Part shown: positions 36,014 to 45,400 of the stretch, piece by piece
Layout of the letters: each line of letters opens with the position of its first letter
How positions within the stretch are numbered: position 1 is the stretch's first letter
Source: Burkholderiales bacterium
GTDB taxonomy: Bacteria; Pseudomonadota; Gammaproteobacteria; Burkholderiales; Burkholderiaceae_C
Assembly (NCBI GenBank): GCA_028868825.1
Contig: JAGWTU010000021.1
Coordinates: 21,262 to 85,261 of the forward strand
DNA: 64,000 nt
Direction: 5' to 3'
The notes under the pieces: generated by a model
Seen by the model: only the letters and a program-made list of their open reading frames with translations
The model's database searches: none
Told to the model about the DNA's origin: nothing
Made by a program: the position numbers and the translations under genes

Positions 36014-36380
36014 ACCGGCTCCCTGGCTGCCGGGGCGTCGTTGCCGGCGTCGCTGCCACGCGAGACGGCGTGCAGGGGCCTGCCCGACACAGGGGCCCGG
36101 CGTAGTCGGGCGGCGACACAACTCATGAATCCGATCCGGTTGGAGGTTGATGCCTGAGGGTTGAGATTTGACTATCGATAGCCAAACGTTGCACAGAATA
36201 CGGCGGCATCCCTTCGGCTCCATAGGTAGTTCTCCTGATACGGTCACGACCCGGTCGGGCGCGGTCGTCGGCCCACCGGGCCGCGACGCGCGGCGCGCGG
36301 CATCGACGCGACGGTCGCGGGATTACCCCAGGTGACGGCCCGGGTTCCGGAAATTACCATCGAACGACATTTGGCAATCG
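36014..36380. promoter_or_regulatory. Divergent regulatory region of the fructan locus (367 bp)
   Basis: It separates the importer operon from the exported GH32/receptor/lipoprotein genes. No open frame here is credible. It contains a near-perfect 20-bp LacI-type palindrome (36167-36186) and a related degenerate site at its right edge (36370-36389). TTGACT inside the first palindrome could be a rightward -35 element, so repressor binding would block it. Promoter -10 elements are not clear by eye. Confidence 0.6.
36167..36186. promoter_or_regulatory. LacI-type operator candidate
   Basis: TTTGACTATCGATAGCCAAA is a 20-bp palindrome with one mismatched pair and a perfect CTATCGATAG core with central CG, as expected for LacI/GalR-family dimers. 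It lies in the divergent region of the fructan locus and is probably bound by the LacI regulator at 43784-44800. Confidence 0.65.
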
Positions 36381-36389
36381 ATGGACATG
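36370..36389. promoter_or_regulatory. Second, degenerate LacI-type site at exported GH32 start
   Basis: TTTGGCAATCGATGGACATG matches the symmetrised first operator at 15 of 20 positions, including TTTGGC and ATCGAT. It covers the first start codon of the exported GH32 gene. An alternative ATG at 36462 would leave it in the leader. Confidence 0.4.
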
Positions 36390-38807
36390 CAACCGATCCC
36401 ACGCTCATCGCCTGACCGGGCCGCCGACGTCGCCACCGACGTCGATGCACGGGCCGGCCGCATGGGTGCGCCGGATGCTGCCGGTGCCAGCAAGGTCGGG
36501 CGCCGGCGCGTGGCTTGGCTGGCCGCCGGCCTGTGCGCCGCCATCGTCGGCCTGAGCCCCGGCAGCGCGGCGGCGCAGTCGTTGCCGGCGCCGCTGCTCG
36601 CCATCGACTTCGATCGCCTGGCCGAGGGTGCGCTGCCCCGCGGCGTCTCGATCACGACGCAATTCCGCGCCCCCGACGTCGTGCCCGGCGTGATCGGCTC
36701 GGCCTGGCGCACCGACGGCTTCTCCAGTCATGCGCAGGCCGACCTGGCGCTCGACGCGCACCAGGGCTACACGATCTCGCTGTGGCTGGCGCTCGAGAGC
36801 TTTCCTTCCGACCTCGAAGTGCCGGTGGCCGAGTTGTCGCCCTCGTCGATCGCGCAGCAGGCCGCGAACGGCGCGGGCTTCGATCTGCATATCGACACTT
36901 ACGGACGTTGGGGATTCCGAGTCGCCACCGCGGCAGGCGAGCTGAACGCGGCCGCCCCCAAGACCTTCCCGTTGCGCCGATGGACGCACGTGGTGGCCAG
37001 CGTCGACCCCGCATCCGGCGCCGTCGATCTCTACCAGGACGGCGCGCGGGTCGCCTCCGCCCACGGTGCGGCGCCCCTGACGCTGAAACTGGCGCAGGCC
37101 CCGCTGCAACTGGCCACGCCGCCCAGGCTGGCGAAGATTCTCCAATTCACGATCAATCGGCTGAACGCAGCCTACGACCTCGTCGCCGTCTACCCGGGCG
37201 CATTGACGCCGGCGCAATTGGCGCTGCTGCCCGGACCGGCGGCGTCGCAGGTGCCCTCTGCGGATCGCTCGCTCGTCGTCCCCGAAAGCCGTTTCGCCGG
37301 CGATTTCCTGCGCCCGCGCGTCCACCCGATGCCGCCGGCGAACTGGACCAACGAGCCGCATGGCTTCGTCCGCTTCGGCGATGCCTGGCATCTGTTCTAC
37401 CAGCGCACGCCCAACGGTCCGTACAAGACGCAGATGCACTGGGGGCATCTGACGAGCCGCGACCTCGTGCATTGGGAATCCCTGCCCGACGCGCTTTGGC
37501 CCGAGCTCCAGACCGACCGCTTCGGCTTCGACATGAAAGGCATCTGGTCGGGCAACGTCATCGTCGACGGCGGCAAGGCCTACGCCTTCTACACCAGCGT
37601 CAACCATGGCGACCGGCTGGCGGCCAGCAATCCCGGCATCTCGATGGCCGTCAGCGACGATCCGCAACTGATCCATTGGCGCAAGCTGGGACCGATCCTC
37701 AATACCGAAGCCGTCAAGGATTTCCGCGACCCGTTCCTGTGGCAGGAGGGCGACAGCTGGCACATGCTGATCGGCGCCGCCCTCGCCACCGGCGGCGGGC
37801 TCGAGTATCTCGTGCTGAAGCCGGGCGAGAAGGGCGCGCGTTGGGAAGTCCAGCGCCGCTTCAGCGAACTGGCCTACCCGATCATGGACCCGGCGTCGGT
37901 GATCTGGGAAATGCCGGTTTTCGAGCAGCTCAGTGATCGCACGTCCATCCTCGTCGTCAATCCCATCGGCGGCAAGGTCAGCAAATACGGCGACCCGGCC
38001 ACGAGAGCCGTCTATTGGACGGGCGAATGGTCGGGCGGCCTTTTCAAGCCCTACTTCCGCGACCCCAAGAACCTCGATCTGCTGCCGGGGCACCTCGCAC
38101 CGACGGTGGCCCGCGCGGCCGATGGCACCTTGCGCGCCATCGGCATCGTCGACGAGCGACGCACACCCCTGTCGCAGGAGCGCGCCGGCTGGGCCAACGC
38201 CCTCGGCCTGCCCCGTGTCTGGACCCTGCTGCCCGACGGCAGGACGCTGGGCCAGGCGCCCGCGCCTGAACTGCGCGCCCTGCGCGGCGAGCAGCGCATC
38301 GCGCGCGACGCGATGCCGCTCGGCCGCGAACCGATCACGGTGGCCCACGAGGGGCATGCCTACGAACTGCTCGTCGACCTCGGCGCCCGCGCAGCCGAAC
38401 CGGCACCGATACGGATCGACGTCCTGGCCGCCGCCGACGGCAGCGAATACACGCGACTGATCTTCGACCAGGCCAGGCAGCGCGTCGTCGTCGACAAATC
38501 GCATGCATCGCGCGCGCCGAACGACGAAGGCCCGCAGGTTCTGCAGGGCGATTACGACAGCGCCGCCTTCGGACCGATGCGCCAGTTGCACGTCTTCGTC
38601 GACGGCTCGGTCGTCGAGGTCTATATCAACGATGCCGCCGCCTACGCGGTGCGCAGCTACCCCTCACTGGCCACGAGCACGCAGTTGCGCCTGTCGACAG
38701 ACGGCACGAGTCCCACCCCAGTGAAGATGCAGCTTTGGCCGTTACGCGATCCCGCGGGATCGCAGCGGCAAGCCATTACAGCAGCAGCCAAGGAGACCCA
38801 ACCATGA
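36381..38807 (+). CDS. Exported GH32 enzyme with N-terminal LamG-type domain; Glu in nucleophile motif
   Basis: An 808-residue enzyme (about 781 if the ATG at 36462 is used, which gives a more ordinary signal peptide). The signal region ends near SAAAQ (about 66). Residues 75-245 form a LamG/concanavalin-like domain (YTISLWLALESFPSDLEVPV, HIDTYGRWGF), and 305-790 a GH32 five-bladed propeller plus beta-sandwich. The motif WMNDPNG is here NWTNEPHG with E325 in place of the nucleophile Asp; D450 (DFRDP) and E510 (VIWEMP) are present. Probable periplasmic or extracellular fructan hydrolase. It overlaps the receptor gene by ATGA. Confidence 0.87.
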   Translation: MDMQPIPRSSPDRAADVATDVDARAGRMGAPDAAGASKVGRRRVAWLAAGLCAAIVGLSPGSAAAQSLPAPLLAIDFDRLAEGALPRGVSITTQFRAPDVVPGVIGSAWRTDGFSSHAQADLALDAHQGYTISLWLALESFPSDLEVPVAELSPSSIAQQAANGAGFDLHIDTYGRWGFRVATAAGELNAAAPKTFPLRRWTHVVASVDPASGAVDLYQDGARVASAHGAAPLTLKLAQAPLQLATPPRLAKILQFTINRLNAAYDLVAVYPGALTPAQLALLPGPAASQVPSADRSLVVPESRFAGDFLRPRVHPMPPANWTNEPHGFVRFGDAWHLFYQRTPNGPYKTQMHWGHLTSRDLVHWESLPDALWPELQTDRFGFDMKGIWSGNVIVDGGKAYAFYTSVNHGDRLAASNPGISMAVSDDPQLIHWRKLGPILNTEAVKDFRDPFLWQEGDSWHMLIGAALATGGGLEYLVLKPGEKGARWEVQRRFSELAYPIMDPASVIWEMPVFEQLSDRTSILVVNPIGGKVSKYGDPATRAVYWTGEWSGGLFKPYFRDPKNLDLLPGHLAPTVARAADGTLRAIGIVDERRTPLSQERAGWANALGLPRVWTLLPDGRTLGQAPAPELRALRGEQRIARDAMPLGREPITVAHEGHAYELLVDLGARAAEPAPIRIDVLAAADGSEYTRLIFDQARQRVVVDKSHASRAPNDEGPQVLQGDYDSAAFGPMRQLHVFVDGSVVEVYINDAAAYAVRSYPSLATSTQLRLSTDGTSPTPVKMQLWPLRDPAGSQRQAITAAAKETQP

Positions 38808-41524
38808 AGATCCGCAAGGGCGTCGTCCCGTTCGGAATATTGCCGCTGGCCCTTGCGGCACAGTCGGCGTTTGCGCAGCAGGCCCCGGGCGACGCGCCGC
38901 CACCGGCGGCCGCGCCGGCCGCCACGGCGTCCAGCGCCAAGGCGCCCAGCGGCGACGGCGGCTCGGCGCAACAGGTCATCATCACCGGCGTCGGCGGCAA
39001 GGAGGTGTTGAAGAAGGACGCCACCTACACCGTCAACACGCTGACCGACGCCGACATCCGGCGCCTGGCGCCGATCAGCACGGCCGACCTGCTGCAGAAC
39101 GTCCCCGGCATCTTCGCCGAAGGCAGCACGGCCGGCGAGGCCAGCAACAACATCACCGTGCGCGGCCTGCCCGTCACCGGCGGCTACCGCTACGCGCCGC
39201 AGCTGATCGACGGCCTGCCCTGGTTCGAAGAACCCGAGGTGCCGTTCATGAACAACGACGTCGCCGTGCGCGACGACCTGATGACCAAGCGCGTCGAGGT
39301 CGTCAAGGGCGGCACCGGCGGCATCCTCTACTCGAACGGCCTCGGCGCCACCGTCAACCACATCACGCGCATCGGCGGCCAGGCGCTCGAAGGCGGCTAC
39401 AAGCTCGAGGTCGCCGACTACCACTTCCTGCGCAACGACTTCTTCCTGTCCGGGCCGATCAACAAGAACCTGACGTTCGCGGTCGGCGGCTTCTACCGCA
39501 CCTCCGACGGCCTGCGCAACACCGGCTACACGGCCGACAAGGGCGGTCAGCTGCGCGGCAACCTGGTCTACCTGACCGACGACGGCCGCACCGAGTTCCA
39601 GCTGCATGCGCTGAAGATCAACGACCGCACGGCCTTCTACCAGAACGTGCCGTTCCAGATTGCGGCGATCTCGCAGCCGGGTACGCCGGCTGATCCGGTG
39701 CGCATCGACATGAATGCCGTGTGGCCGATCGGCATCGACTTCGCCCATGGCACGGTGGCGTCGCCATCCAACCGGCATTTCCGGATGCTGGGCGAGTACG
39801 GCGAGCGCCAGGTCGACATGGCCGACGGCATCCACCCCGATTTCGACATCTATACGTTCAAGTTCAGCCACGAATTCGAATCGGGCTGGACCTTCGACGG
39901 CGGCCTGCGCCACACCTCGGGGAGCAGCGGCTTCAACGGGCTGTTCACCGGCAACGACACGACGACGGCGGCGCGCTTCAACAATGCGCGCTACAACAAC
40001 GACGTGCTGCGCTTCGCCTCGTTCTACCCGACGGCCACCGGCGTCGCGGCCTACACGCTGGGCAGCAACACCAAGGTCGCCGACAGCGCCTACCTGGACT
40101 ACCTGATTCCCTTCATCGCGACGACCGAGGCCAAGAGCACGTCGGTCGACCTGAAGCTGAGCAAGACGGTGGACTGGAAGGGCAAGCACCAGCTGACGCT
40201 CGGCGCCTACCTCACCGACTATTCGAACAAGCAGAACTTCCAGCAGTCGCTGCTCGTCTCGACGATAGGCGAACACCCTGAACTGGTCGAGCTGCGGGCC
40301 ATCGATGCCAGCGGCAAACCGGTCGGTCCGTCGGTGACCTCGGGCGGCGTGATGCGGCTGGGCTTCAACGGCTATCTGGCCGACACCAAGGTCAAGGGCG
40401 AGGCGCTGTATTTCCTCGACCATTGGGAGTCGCAGGACAGGCGCCTGAAGCTCGATCTCGGCGTGCGCCATCAGACGCAGCGCGCCAACGTCGTCTACAA
40501 CGTGCGCGACCAGGTCACCGACATGACGCCCGCGGGCGTCGTTCCCGGCAGCTCGGCCGACACGATCGCCGACAACGAGATCCTGCTGCCGGGTGCGAAC
40601 CAGTACCTGAATTCCAGGCTCAGCGGCACCGGCTGGTCGGTGGGCGGCAATTACGCGCTGCGGCCGAATATGGCGGTCTATGGCCTGGTGTCGAGTTCGT
40701 TCCGCCTGCCCAGCCTCGAACAGCTGAACCAGCTCCAGTTCGACCCGAATTCGCCGGGCAGCAAGGTCGAGAAGATCATGCAGTACGAGGGTGGCCTGCG
40801 CTTCTACGCCGACACCTGGGATACGCAGGTCGCGCTGTTCTACAACAAGTTCAGCCCGCGCGACCAGTATGTCGACTACCGCGATTTCACCTCGTCGCAA
40901 TGCAAGATGAACGGCACGGTCGTCGACATCAACAGCTGCCCGCAGGTGCGCGAGTTCTACCGCATCGGCATCCAGAACGTCGGCGCCGAGGTCGAAGTCG
41001 CCTGGCGCCCGCCGGCGGCCAAGGGCGTCGAGCTGCGCTTCAACGGCGTGCTGCAGGACCCCAAGGTCGTCGACGCCAACTACCGCACCGTCAAGGAACT
41101 GCGCACCAACGACGTCGTGACCGGCTACGCCTTCGAGCAGATCGGCGAGGACGGACGCCGTCCGCGTCGACTGGCGCAGGTGATGCTCAACCTCCAGGGC
41201 AGCTGGGACACCAAGTCCTACACCGGCCTGCCGTTCAAGCCGTATTTCAAGTACACCTATTTCGGCAGCCGCTATTCCGAATCGCAGGACGTGAACGTGA
41301 CGCTGTACCCCGCCTATTACCACATCGACGGCGGCTTCATCTGGGACTTCAGCAAGAACAGCGCATTCCAGTTCCATGTCTCGAACATCACCAACCGACT
41401 CTCGTTCACCGAGGGCGACCCCGTCTTCACCGATCTGAAGGGCCCCAACGGGGCCACCAACCGGGGTGTCGCCCGGCCGCTGTTCGGCCGCACGGTGCGT
41501 GCCATGTACACCTACTTCTTCTGA
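38804..41524 (+). CDS. TonB-dependent outer-membrane receptor (fructan locus)
   Basis: A 906-residue receptor: signal peptide about 1-25 (AFAQQ), a Pro/Ala-rich linker, a plug domain about 55-190 (ISTADLLQNVPGIFAEGSTA, KRVEVVKGGTGGILYSNG) and a 22-strand barrel ending in aromatic YTYFF. AAGGAG lies upstream of the ATG at 38804. Translational overlap with the exported GH32 and an adjacent surface-type lipoprotein suggest it imports fructan oligosaccharides instead of a siderophore, as SusC-like receptors do. Ligand inferred from context. Confidence 0.9.
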   Translation: MKIRKGVVPFGILPLALAAQSAFAQQAPGDAPPPAAAPAATASSAKAPSGDGGSAQQVIITGVGGKEVLKKDATYTVNTLTDADIRRLAPISTADLLQNVPGIFAEGSTAGEASNNITVRGLPVTGGYRYAPQLIDGLPWFEEPEVPFMNNDVAVRDDLMTKRVEVVKGGTGGILYSNGLGATVNHITRIGGQALEGGYKLEVADYHFLRNDFFLSGPINKNLTFAVGGFYRTSDGLRNTGYTADKGGQLRGNLVYLTDDGRTEFQLHALKINDRTAFYQNVPFQIAAISQPGTPADPVRIDMNAVWPIGIDFAHGTVASPSNRHFRMLGEYGERQVDMADGIHPDFDIYTFKFSHEFESGWTFDGGLRHTSGSSGFNGLFTGNDTTTAARFNNARYNNDVLRFASFYPTATGVAAYTLGSNTKVADSAYLDYLIPFIATTEAKSTSVDLKLSKTVDWKGKHQLTLGAYLTDYSNKQNFQQSLLVSTIGEHPELVELRAIDASGKPVGPSVTSGGVMRLGFNGYLADTKVKGEALYFLDHWESQDRRLKLDLGVRHQTQRANVVYNVRDQVTDMTPAGVVPGSSADTIADNEILLPGANQYLNSRLSGTGWSVGGNYALRPNMAVYGLVSSSFRLPSLEQLNQLQFDPNSPGSKVEKIMQYEGGLRFYADTWDTQVALFYNKFSPRDQYVDYRDFTSSQCKMNGTVVDINSCPQVREFYRIGIQNVGAEVEVAWRPPAAKGVELRFNGVLQDPKVVDANYRTVKELRTNDVVTGYAFEQIGEDGRRPRRLAQVMLNLQGSWDTKSYTGLPFKPYFKYTYFGSRYSESQDVNVTLYPAYYHIDGGFIWDFSKNSAFQFHVSNITNRLSFTEGDPVFTDLKGPNGATNRGVARPLFGRTVRAMYTYFF

Positions 41525-41539
41525 TTCGGGAGAACGACG

Positions 41540-43666
41540 ATGAAGAAATTGCTCTCCCTCCTGCTGATCGTGCTGCTGGCTGCCTGCGGCGGATCCAACC
41601 CCGGCCCGCTGCCGCAGCCGCATTCGCCGGTGATCACCGATCCGGGACCGCTCAGCGTCCAGGAATTCACCATCGCGGTGACGAAGCTGTCGGTCACGAG
41701 CCCGGACGGCAACAGCGTCAAGCTGTCGCTGTCGGGGCCCGATGCCGCAGATTTCGCGATCACCGGCGACGGCACGATCCGCTTCGCGATTCCGCCCAAC
41801 TACCTCGCACCGGCGGACGCGAACAAGGACAACGTCTACCAGATCACCGTGGTGGCCGACGACACCTACTCGACGCCGGCGCAGCTGCCGCTGTCGATCA
41901 AGGTCACGGCCTGCCCGACCTGCCAGGTCGCCAACACCTCGGCCCATGTGACGACCGACGACACGACCTTCGTGCCCGAAAACATCATCGCCAGTTTCGA
42001 GTTCCCGGCGCAGATGCAGCAGGACACCGTCAAGTACACGCTGACCGGCGTCTTCGCGACGACGACGAACTGGAACAACCTCGAGTATTCCAATCCGACC
42101 CTGGCTCCGATCGCGGCGCGCATCGGCAATGCCTCGGTGACGACCTGCGAGATCGGCGGCGGCAGTTGCGACGCGCCGACCGGCAGCATCACGATCAACG
42201 ACGTCACGATCACCAAGGACTCGATCACCTTCCTGATGTCCGGCGGCGACGGCGGCCCCGATGTCGGCGCCTCGGTGCTCTACACGCCGGCCGGCTCGAC
42301 GACGCCCCAGGTGCTGGGCACGTACAACCCCAACAGCTGCGGCGACCCCGTGCTCAAGGGCGACCAGCATTACGTCAATTTCGACACCAGCGGGCTGATC
42401 GGCGAGAAGGTCCAGATCAAGATCTTTGACAACGCCAGCCACGGCTGCGGCTTCGTCGCCTTCGACCATTTCTACCAGACCGACAAGCCCCGCGGCACGA
42501 ATGCCGGCGTGCTGACGAAACCGCTGGCGCCGGTGAAGGTCACGGTCGAGGGACCGGTGACGTTCCAGAAGATGATCCCGTTCGCCAGCTTCGAGAACCC
42601 GGTCGACATGGTCGCCAAGCGCGGCTGGGTCGGTACCGGCGTGTTCGCCAACCCGACGGCCACGAGCTGGCAGGGCACGACGGGCACCGATGCGAACGCG
42701 GCGCGCGTCGGCGACCGGGCCATCAGCACCTGCGAGATTGCCGGTCCGGGTTCGCCCTGCGATTCGCCGGTGGGCACGTTGACCTCGCCGCCGTTCAAGG
42801 TCACCGACACCTATTTCAATTTCCTGATGCATGGCGGCGGTGCCGGCAAGAACGTCGGCCTGCGCATCATGGACACGGTGGGCAATGTGCTGCTGAGCTA
42901 CAGCCCGAACAGCTGCGGCCCGTCGTTCATCCAGAACGACGACGACTGGACCCATATCGACATCTCGGCGCTGGCATCGGCCTATGTCCAGGCGCAGCTG
43001 TACGACGAGGAGACCAATGGCTGCGGCTTCGTCAGCACCGACCAGTGGTACCAGTCGTCGACGGCCTGGAACCCGTCGACCCACGGCCAGGACGGCGGCA
43101 AGGTCGTGCTCACCGACGCGATGACGGCCAAGCTCGGCTTCAATGTGAGCGTCAACGCCGACGCCTTCGTCCAGGTCATCGGCGACTTCGACGATCCGAC
43201 GACGACGCTGGCGACCTGGACGGCGACCGGCGACTTCCTGAACCCGGCGAATGCCGATGCCTGGAAGGGCGTCTCGGGCGGCGCCCGGGTGGGCAAGCGC
43301 GCGGTGAGCACCTGCGAGATGAACGGCAACAGCAAGGGTTGCGACGCGTCGACGGGGACCTTGACCTCGCCGCTGTTCACGGTCGATGCGAGCCGGCCTT
43401 TCCTGAACTTCCTCATGTCGGGCGGCGATGTCGGCAAGACCACGGTGGGCTTGAAGGTGATGGACGCCGCCGGCACGACGCTGGCCACCTATTCGCCGAG
43501 TTCCTGCAACCAGTCCTCGATCCAGGGCGACGCCAACTGGGTCACGCTGGACCTCACGGCGCAGGCCGGCAAGCAGGTGAAGGTGCAGGTCTTCGACAAC
43601 GAGGCCAACGGCTGCGGCTTCGTCAGCTTCGACCATGTGTACATGGGCGCGGTGCGCAAGAAGTAG
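41540..43666 (+). CDS. Surface-type lipoprotein with three levanase-type beta modules
   Basis: A 708-residue lipoprotein (lipobox LLAAC, Cys16). After a cadherin-like region (about 35-125, ending PLSIKVTACPTCQ) come three homologous modules at about 148-315, 345-505 and 546-702. Each carries a Cys pair (TCEIGGGSCD; TCEIAGPGSPCD; TCEMNGNSKGCD), a GTLTSP-like strand and NSCG...NGCGFVSxD endings. They resemble the module inserted in the GH32 at 29730-31790, so they probably bind fructan. It follows the receptor by 15 bp and may play the glycan-capture role of SusD, to which it is unrelated. Confidence 0.78.
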   Translation: MKKLLSLLLIVLLAACGGSNPGPLPQPHSPVITDPGPLSVQEFTIAVTKLSVTSPDGNSVKLSLSGPDAADFAITGDGTIRFAIPPNYLAPADANKDNVYQITVVADDTYSTPAQLPLSIKVTACPTCQVANTSAHVTTDDTTFVPENIIASFEFPAQMQQDTVKYTLTGVFATTTNWNNLEYSNPTLAPIAARIGNASVTTCEIGGGSCDAPTGSITINDVTITKDSITFLMSGGDGGPDVGASVLYTPAGSTTPQVLGTYNPNSCGDPVLKGDQHYVNFDTSGLIGEKVQIKIFDNASHGCGFVAFDHFYQTDKPRGTNAGVLTKPLAPVKVTVEGPVTFQKMIPFASFENPVDMVAKRGWVGTGVFANPTATSWQGTTGTDANAARVGDRAISTCEIAGPGSPCDSPVGTLTSPPFKVTDTYFNFLMHGGGAGKNVGLRIMDTVGNVLLSYSPNSCGPSFIQNDDDWTHIDISALASAYVQAQLYDEETNGCGFVSTDQWYQSSTAWNPSTHGQDGGKVVLTDAMTAKLGFNVSVNADAFVQVIGDFDDPTTTLATWTATGDFLNPANADAWKGVSGGARVGKRAVSTCEMNGNSKGCDASTGTLTSPLFTVDASRPFLNFLMSGGDVGKTTVGLKVMDAAGTTLATYSPSSCNQSSIQGDANWVTLDLTAQAGKQVKVQVFDNEANGCGFVSFDHVYMGAVRKK

Positions 43667-43682
43667 GCAAGTAGCCGCGCGG

Positions 43683-43713
43683 CACCGCCTGCGGCGTCGG
43701 CTCGCAGGCGGTG
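43683..43713 (+). terminator. Terminator-like hairpin after the lipoprotein gene
   Basis: Perfect 11-bp arms CACCGCCTGCG and CGCAGGCGGTG with a 9-base loop, 17 bp after the lipoprotein stop. No T-run follows, so termination may be Rho-assisted; the stem could also protect the mRNA 3' end. It separates the fructan operon from the LacI gene. Confidence 0.5.
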
Positions 43714-43730
43714 AATCCGGGTGACAATCT

Positions 43731-43738
43731 CATCGATG
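43731..43738. promoter_or_regulatory. Possible autoregulatory half-conserved LacI site
   Basis: CATCGATG lies 46 bp before the LacI start codon. ATCGATGGACA (43732-43742) is shared with the degenerate operator at 36370-36389. The flanks are not symmetric. Weak. Confidence 0.25.
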
Positions 43739-43783
43739 GACAGCCGCCGGCAACGTCGCCGGCGCTTAGCCGAAGCCCGAACC

Positions 43784-44800
43784 ATGAGCGCAGCCGCCAC
43801 CATCTACGAGGTCGCCGACAAGGCCGGAGTCTCGGTGCGCACCGTGTCGCGCTACCTCAACGATCCCGGCTGCGTCTCGAAGAAGACCTCGGCGATCATC
43901 GTGCAGACGATGCAGGAGCTGCAGTTCCGGCCTTCGAAGGCGGCGCGCTCGCTCAAGGGCGTGAACCCGAACCTGATCGGCGTCGTCTCCGACCGCATCA
44001 CGACGAGCCCGGATTCCTTCGAGCTCATCCAGGGCCTGCAACTGGCGGCGAAGGCGCTGGGCAAGCGGCTGCTGATCGCCGAGACGGGCGGGCATCCGAG
44101 CGAGATCCCGGCGCTGATCGACGAGCTGATCGAGCATCGCGTCGAGGCGCTGATCTACGCCACGCATTTCCACCGCCCGATCGCGCCGGACGAATTGGCG
44201 CATGCGCAGGGCACGCGCGCGGTGCTGCTGAACTGTTTCGTCCGTGGCGGCGATTACCCCAGCGTCGTGCCCGACGACGAGCAGGGCGCTCGCGATGGCC
44301 TGGCCTACCTCTACGGCCTGGGACACGAGCGCATCGTCGTCTTCGAACTGTTCCCGGACATGCAGGCGACGAAGCTGCGCCGGCGCGGCTGCCTGGCCGC
44401 GGCGCGCGCGGCCGGCAAGCCGGCGCCGACCTTCGTGCAGGGCTCGGGCACCGGCGACGACGAGGACGAATTCGCCGGCATCGGTGCGCTGGTGGCCGAT
44501 GCGCTGCGCGACCAGCGGCCCACCGCCATCATGGCCGGCAACGACAAGATGGCGGCGCGCATCATCCAGTGCCTGCACAAGCGCGGGCTGGCGGTGCCCG
44601 ACGAGGTCTCGGTGCTGGGCTTCGACGACCACCCGATGCTCGTCCACGCCACCGACCCGCCGCTGACGAGCGTCAGGCTGCCGTATCGGCAGATGGGCGA
44701 ATGCGCGGCGCAATTGGCGATGAGCGTTACGGCGGCGGGTACGCAGCGGCTGCGCTGCGAGGTGCGGCGGCGCGCGTCGGTCGGGCCGCCGGCCCGGTAG
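43784..44800 (+). CDS. LacI-family transcriptional regulator of the fructan locus
   Basis: A 338-residue repressor from the ATG at 43784. The N-terminal HTH is residues 6-26 (IYEVADKAGVSVRTVSRYLN), the hinge helix motif is RPSKAARSLKG and a periplasmic-binding-protein-like effector domain fills 60-330 (LIGVVSDRITTSP, SVLGFDDHPM). The likely effector is fructose or a small fructo-oligosaccharide. The 20-bp palindrome at 36167-36186 and its weaker relatives are probable targets. It is convergent with the MarR gene. Confidence 0.9.
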   Translation: MSAAATIYEVADKAGVSVRTVSRYLNDPGCVSKKTSAIIVQTMQELQFRPSKAARSLKGVNPNLIGVVSDRITTSPDSFELIQGLQLAAKALGKRLLIAETGGHPSEIPALIDELIEHRVEALIYATHFHRPIAPDELAHAQGTRAVLLNCFVRGGDYPSVVPDDEQGARDGLAYLYGLGHERIVVFELFPDMQATKLRRRGCLAAARAAGKPAPTFVQGSGTGDDEDEFAGIGALVADALRDQRPTAIMAGNDKMAARIIQCLHKRGLAVPDEVSVLGFDDHPMLVHATDPPLTSVRLPYRQMGECAAQLAMSVTAAGTQRLRCEVRRRASVGPPAR

Positions 44801-44819
44801 GCCGCGGCACGCTGCCGGC

Positions 44820-45365
44820 TCATCGGGCCGAGGCGCCCGCCTCGCCTGACTCGCCCCTGGGCTCGTCGAGCTCCCAGCGTTCGGCCGCATCCTTCAGCTT
44901 TTCGACGGCCTTGTAGAAGACCGCACGCTCGCCCGGCGTGAGCGCGGACAGCAGGTACTGCTGCCTGCGCAGCGCCAGCGGCATCATGCGCGCCAGCAGG
45001 CGCCGGCCATCGGCCGTCAAGGCCAGCGTCAGGCTGCGCGCATCCTCGGGCGTGGCTGTGATGCGCACGAGGCCCAGCGCCTCGAGCTCGCGCGTCGATC
45101 GGCTCATCAGCGACTTGTCGATGCCGATGGCGTCGACGAGGCGCGCGAAGACGGCGGGCCCCGCATCGAGCATCGCCAGGATGCGCCACTGGCTCAGGCT
45201 GACGCCGGCGCGCTCGCGCATCACGCGCGACCATTGGCGTTCGAACGCCGTCGACAACTGGTTGACGCGGAAGGTCACGAAGCGCTCGACCGGCAGGGCG
45301 GCATCGGCGGCCAGCGCCTGCAACGGGTCCGCTGCGGATGTCGGGGTCTTCCGGCGCGCTGTCAT
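44820..45365 (-). CDS. MarR-family transcriptional regulator
   Basis: A 181-residue winged-helix regulator from the ATG at 45365. The HTH is GVSLSQWRILAMLDAGPAVF and IGIDKSLMSRSTRELEALGL, and the wing is ITATPEDARSLTLALTADGR, close to the MarR consensus DxRxxxLxLTxxG. It is divergent from the sulfatase gene, and a perfect 8+8 palindrome (45401-45420) lies between them. It probably represses the sulfatase/Bug/sulfatase operon until an aromatic or sulfated ligand binds. Confidence 0.9.
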   Translation of the reverse strand: MTARRKTPTSAADPLQALAADAALPVERFVTFRVNQLSTAFERQWSRVMRERAGVSLSQWRILAMLDAGPAVFARLVDAIGIDKSLMSRSTRELEALGLVRITATPEDARSLTLALTADGRRLLARMMPLALRRQQYLLSALTPGERAVFYKAVEKLKDAAERWELDEPRGESGEAGASAR

Positions 45366-45400
45366 CGGCGCATTGTGCCGAGACCGAGGTGATCGCGAAA

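Noticed and set aside
38804..41524. Siderophore receptor
   Set aside because: No iron-uptake genes nearby; it overlaps a GH32 gene and is followed by a surface lipoprotein, so carbohydrate uptake is the better reading.
38657..43636. A very long open frame (about 1659 codons) on the minus strand
   Set aside because: It is the antisense shadow of the receptor and lipoprotein genes; its translation is low-complexity Arg/Val/Asp/Gly-rich, with no motifs, and the plus-strand genes are certain.
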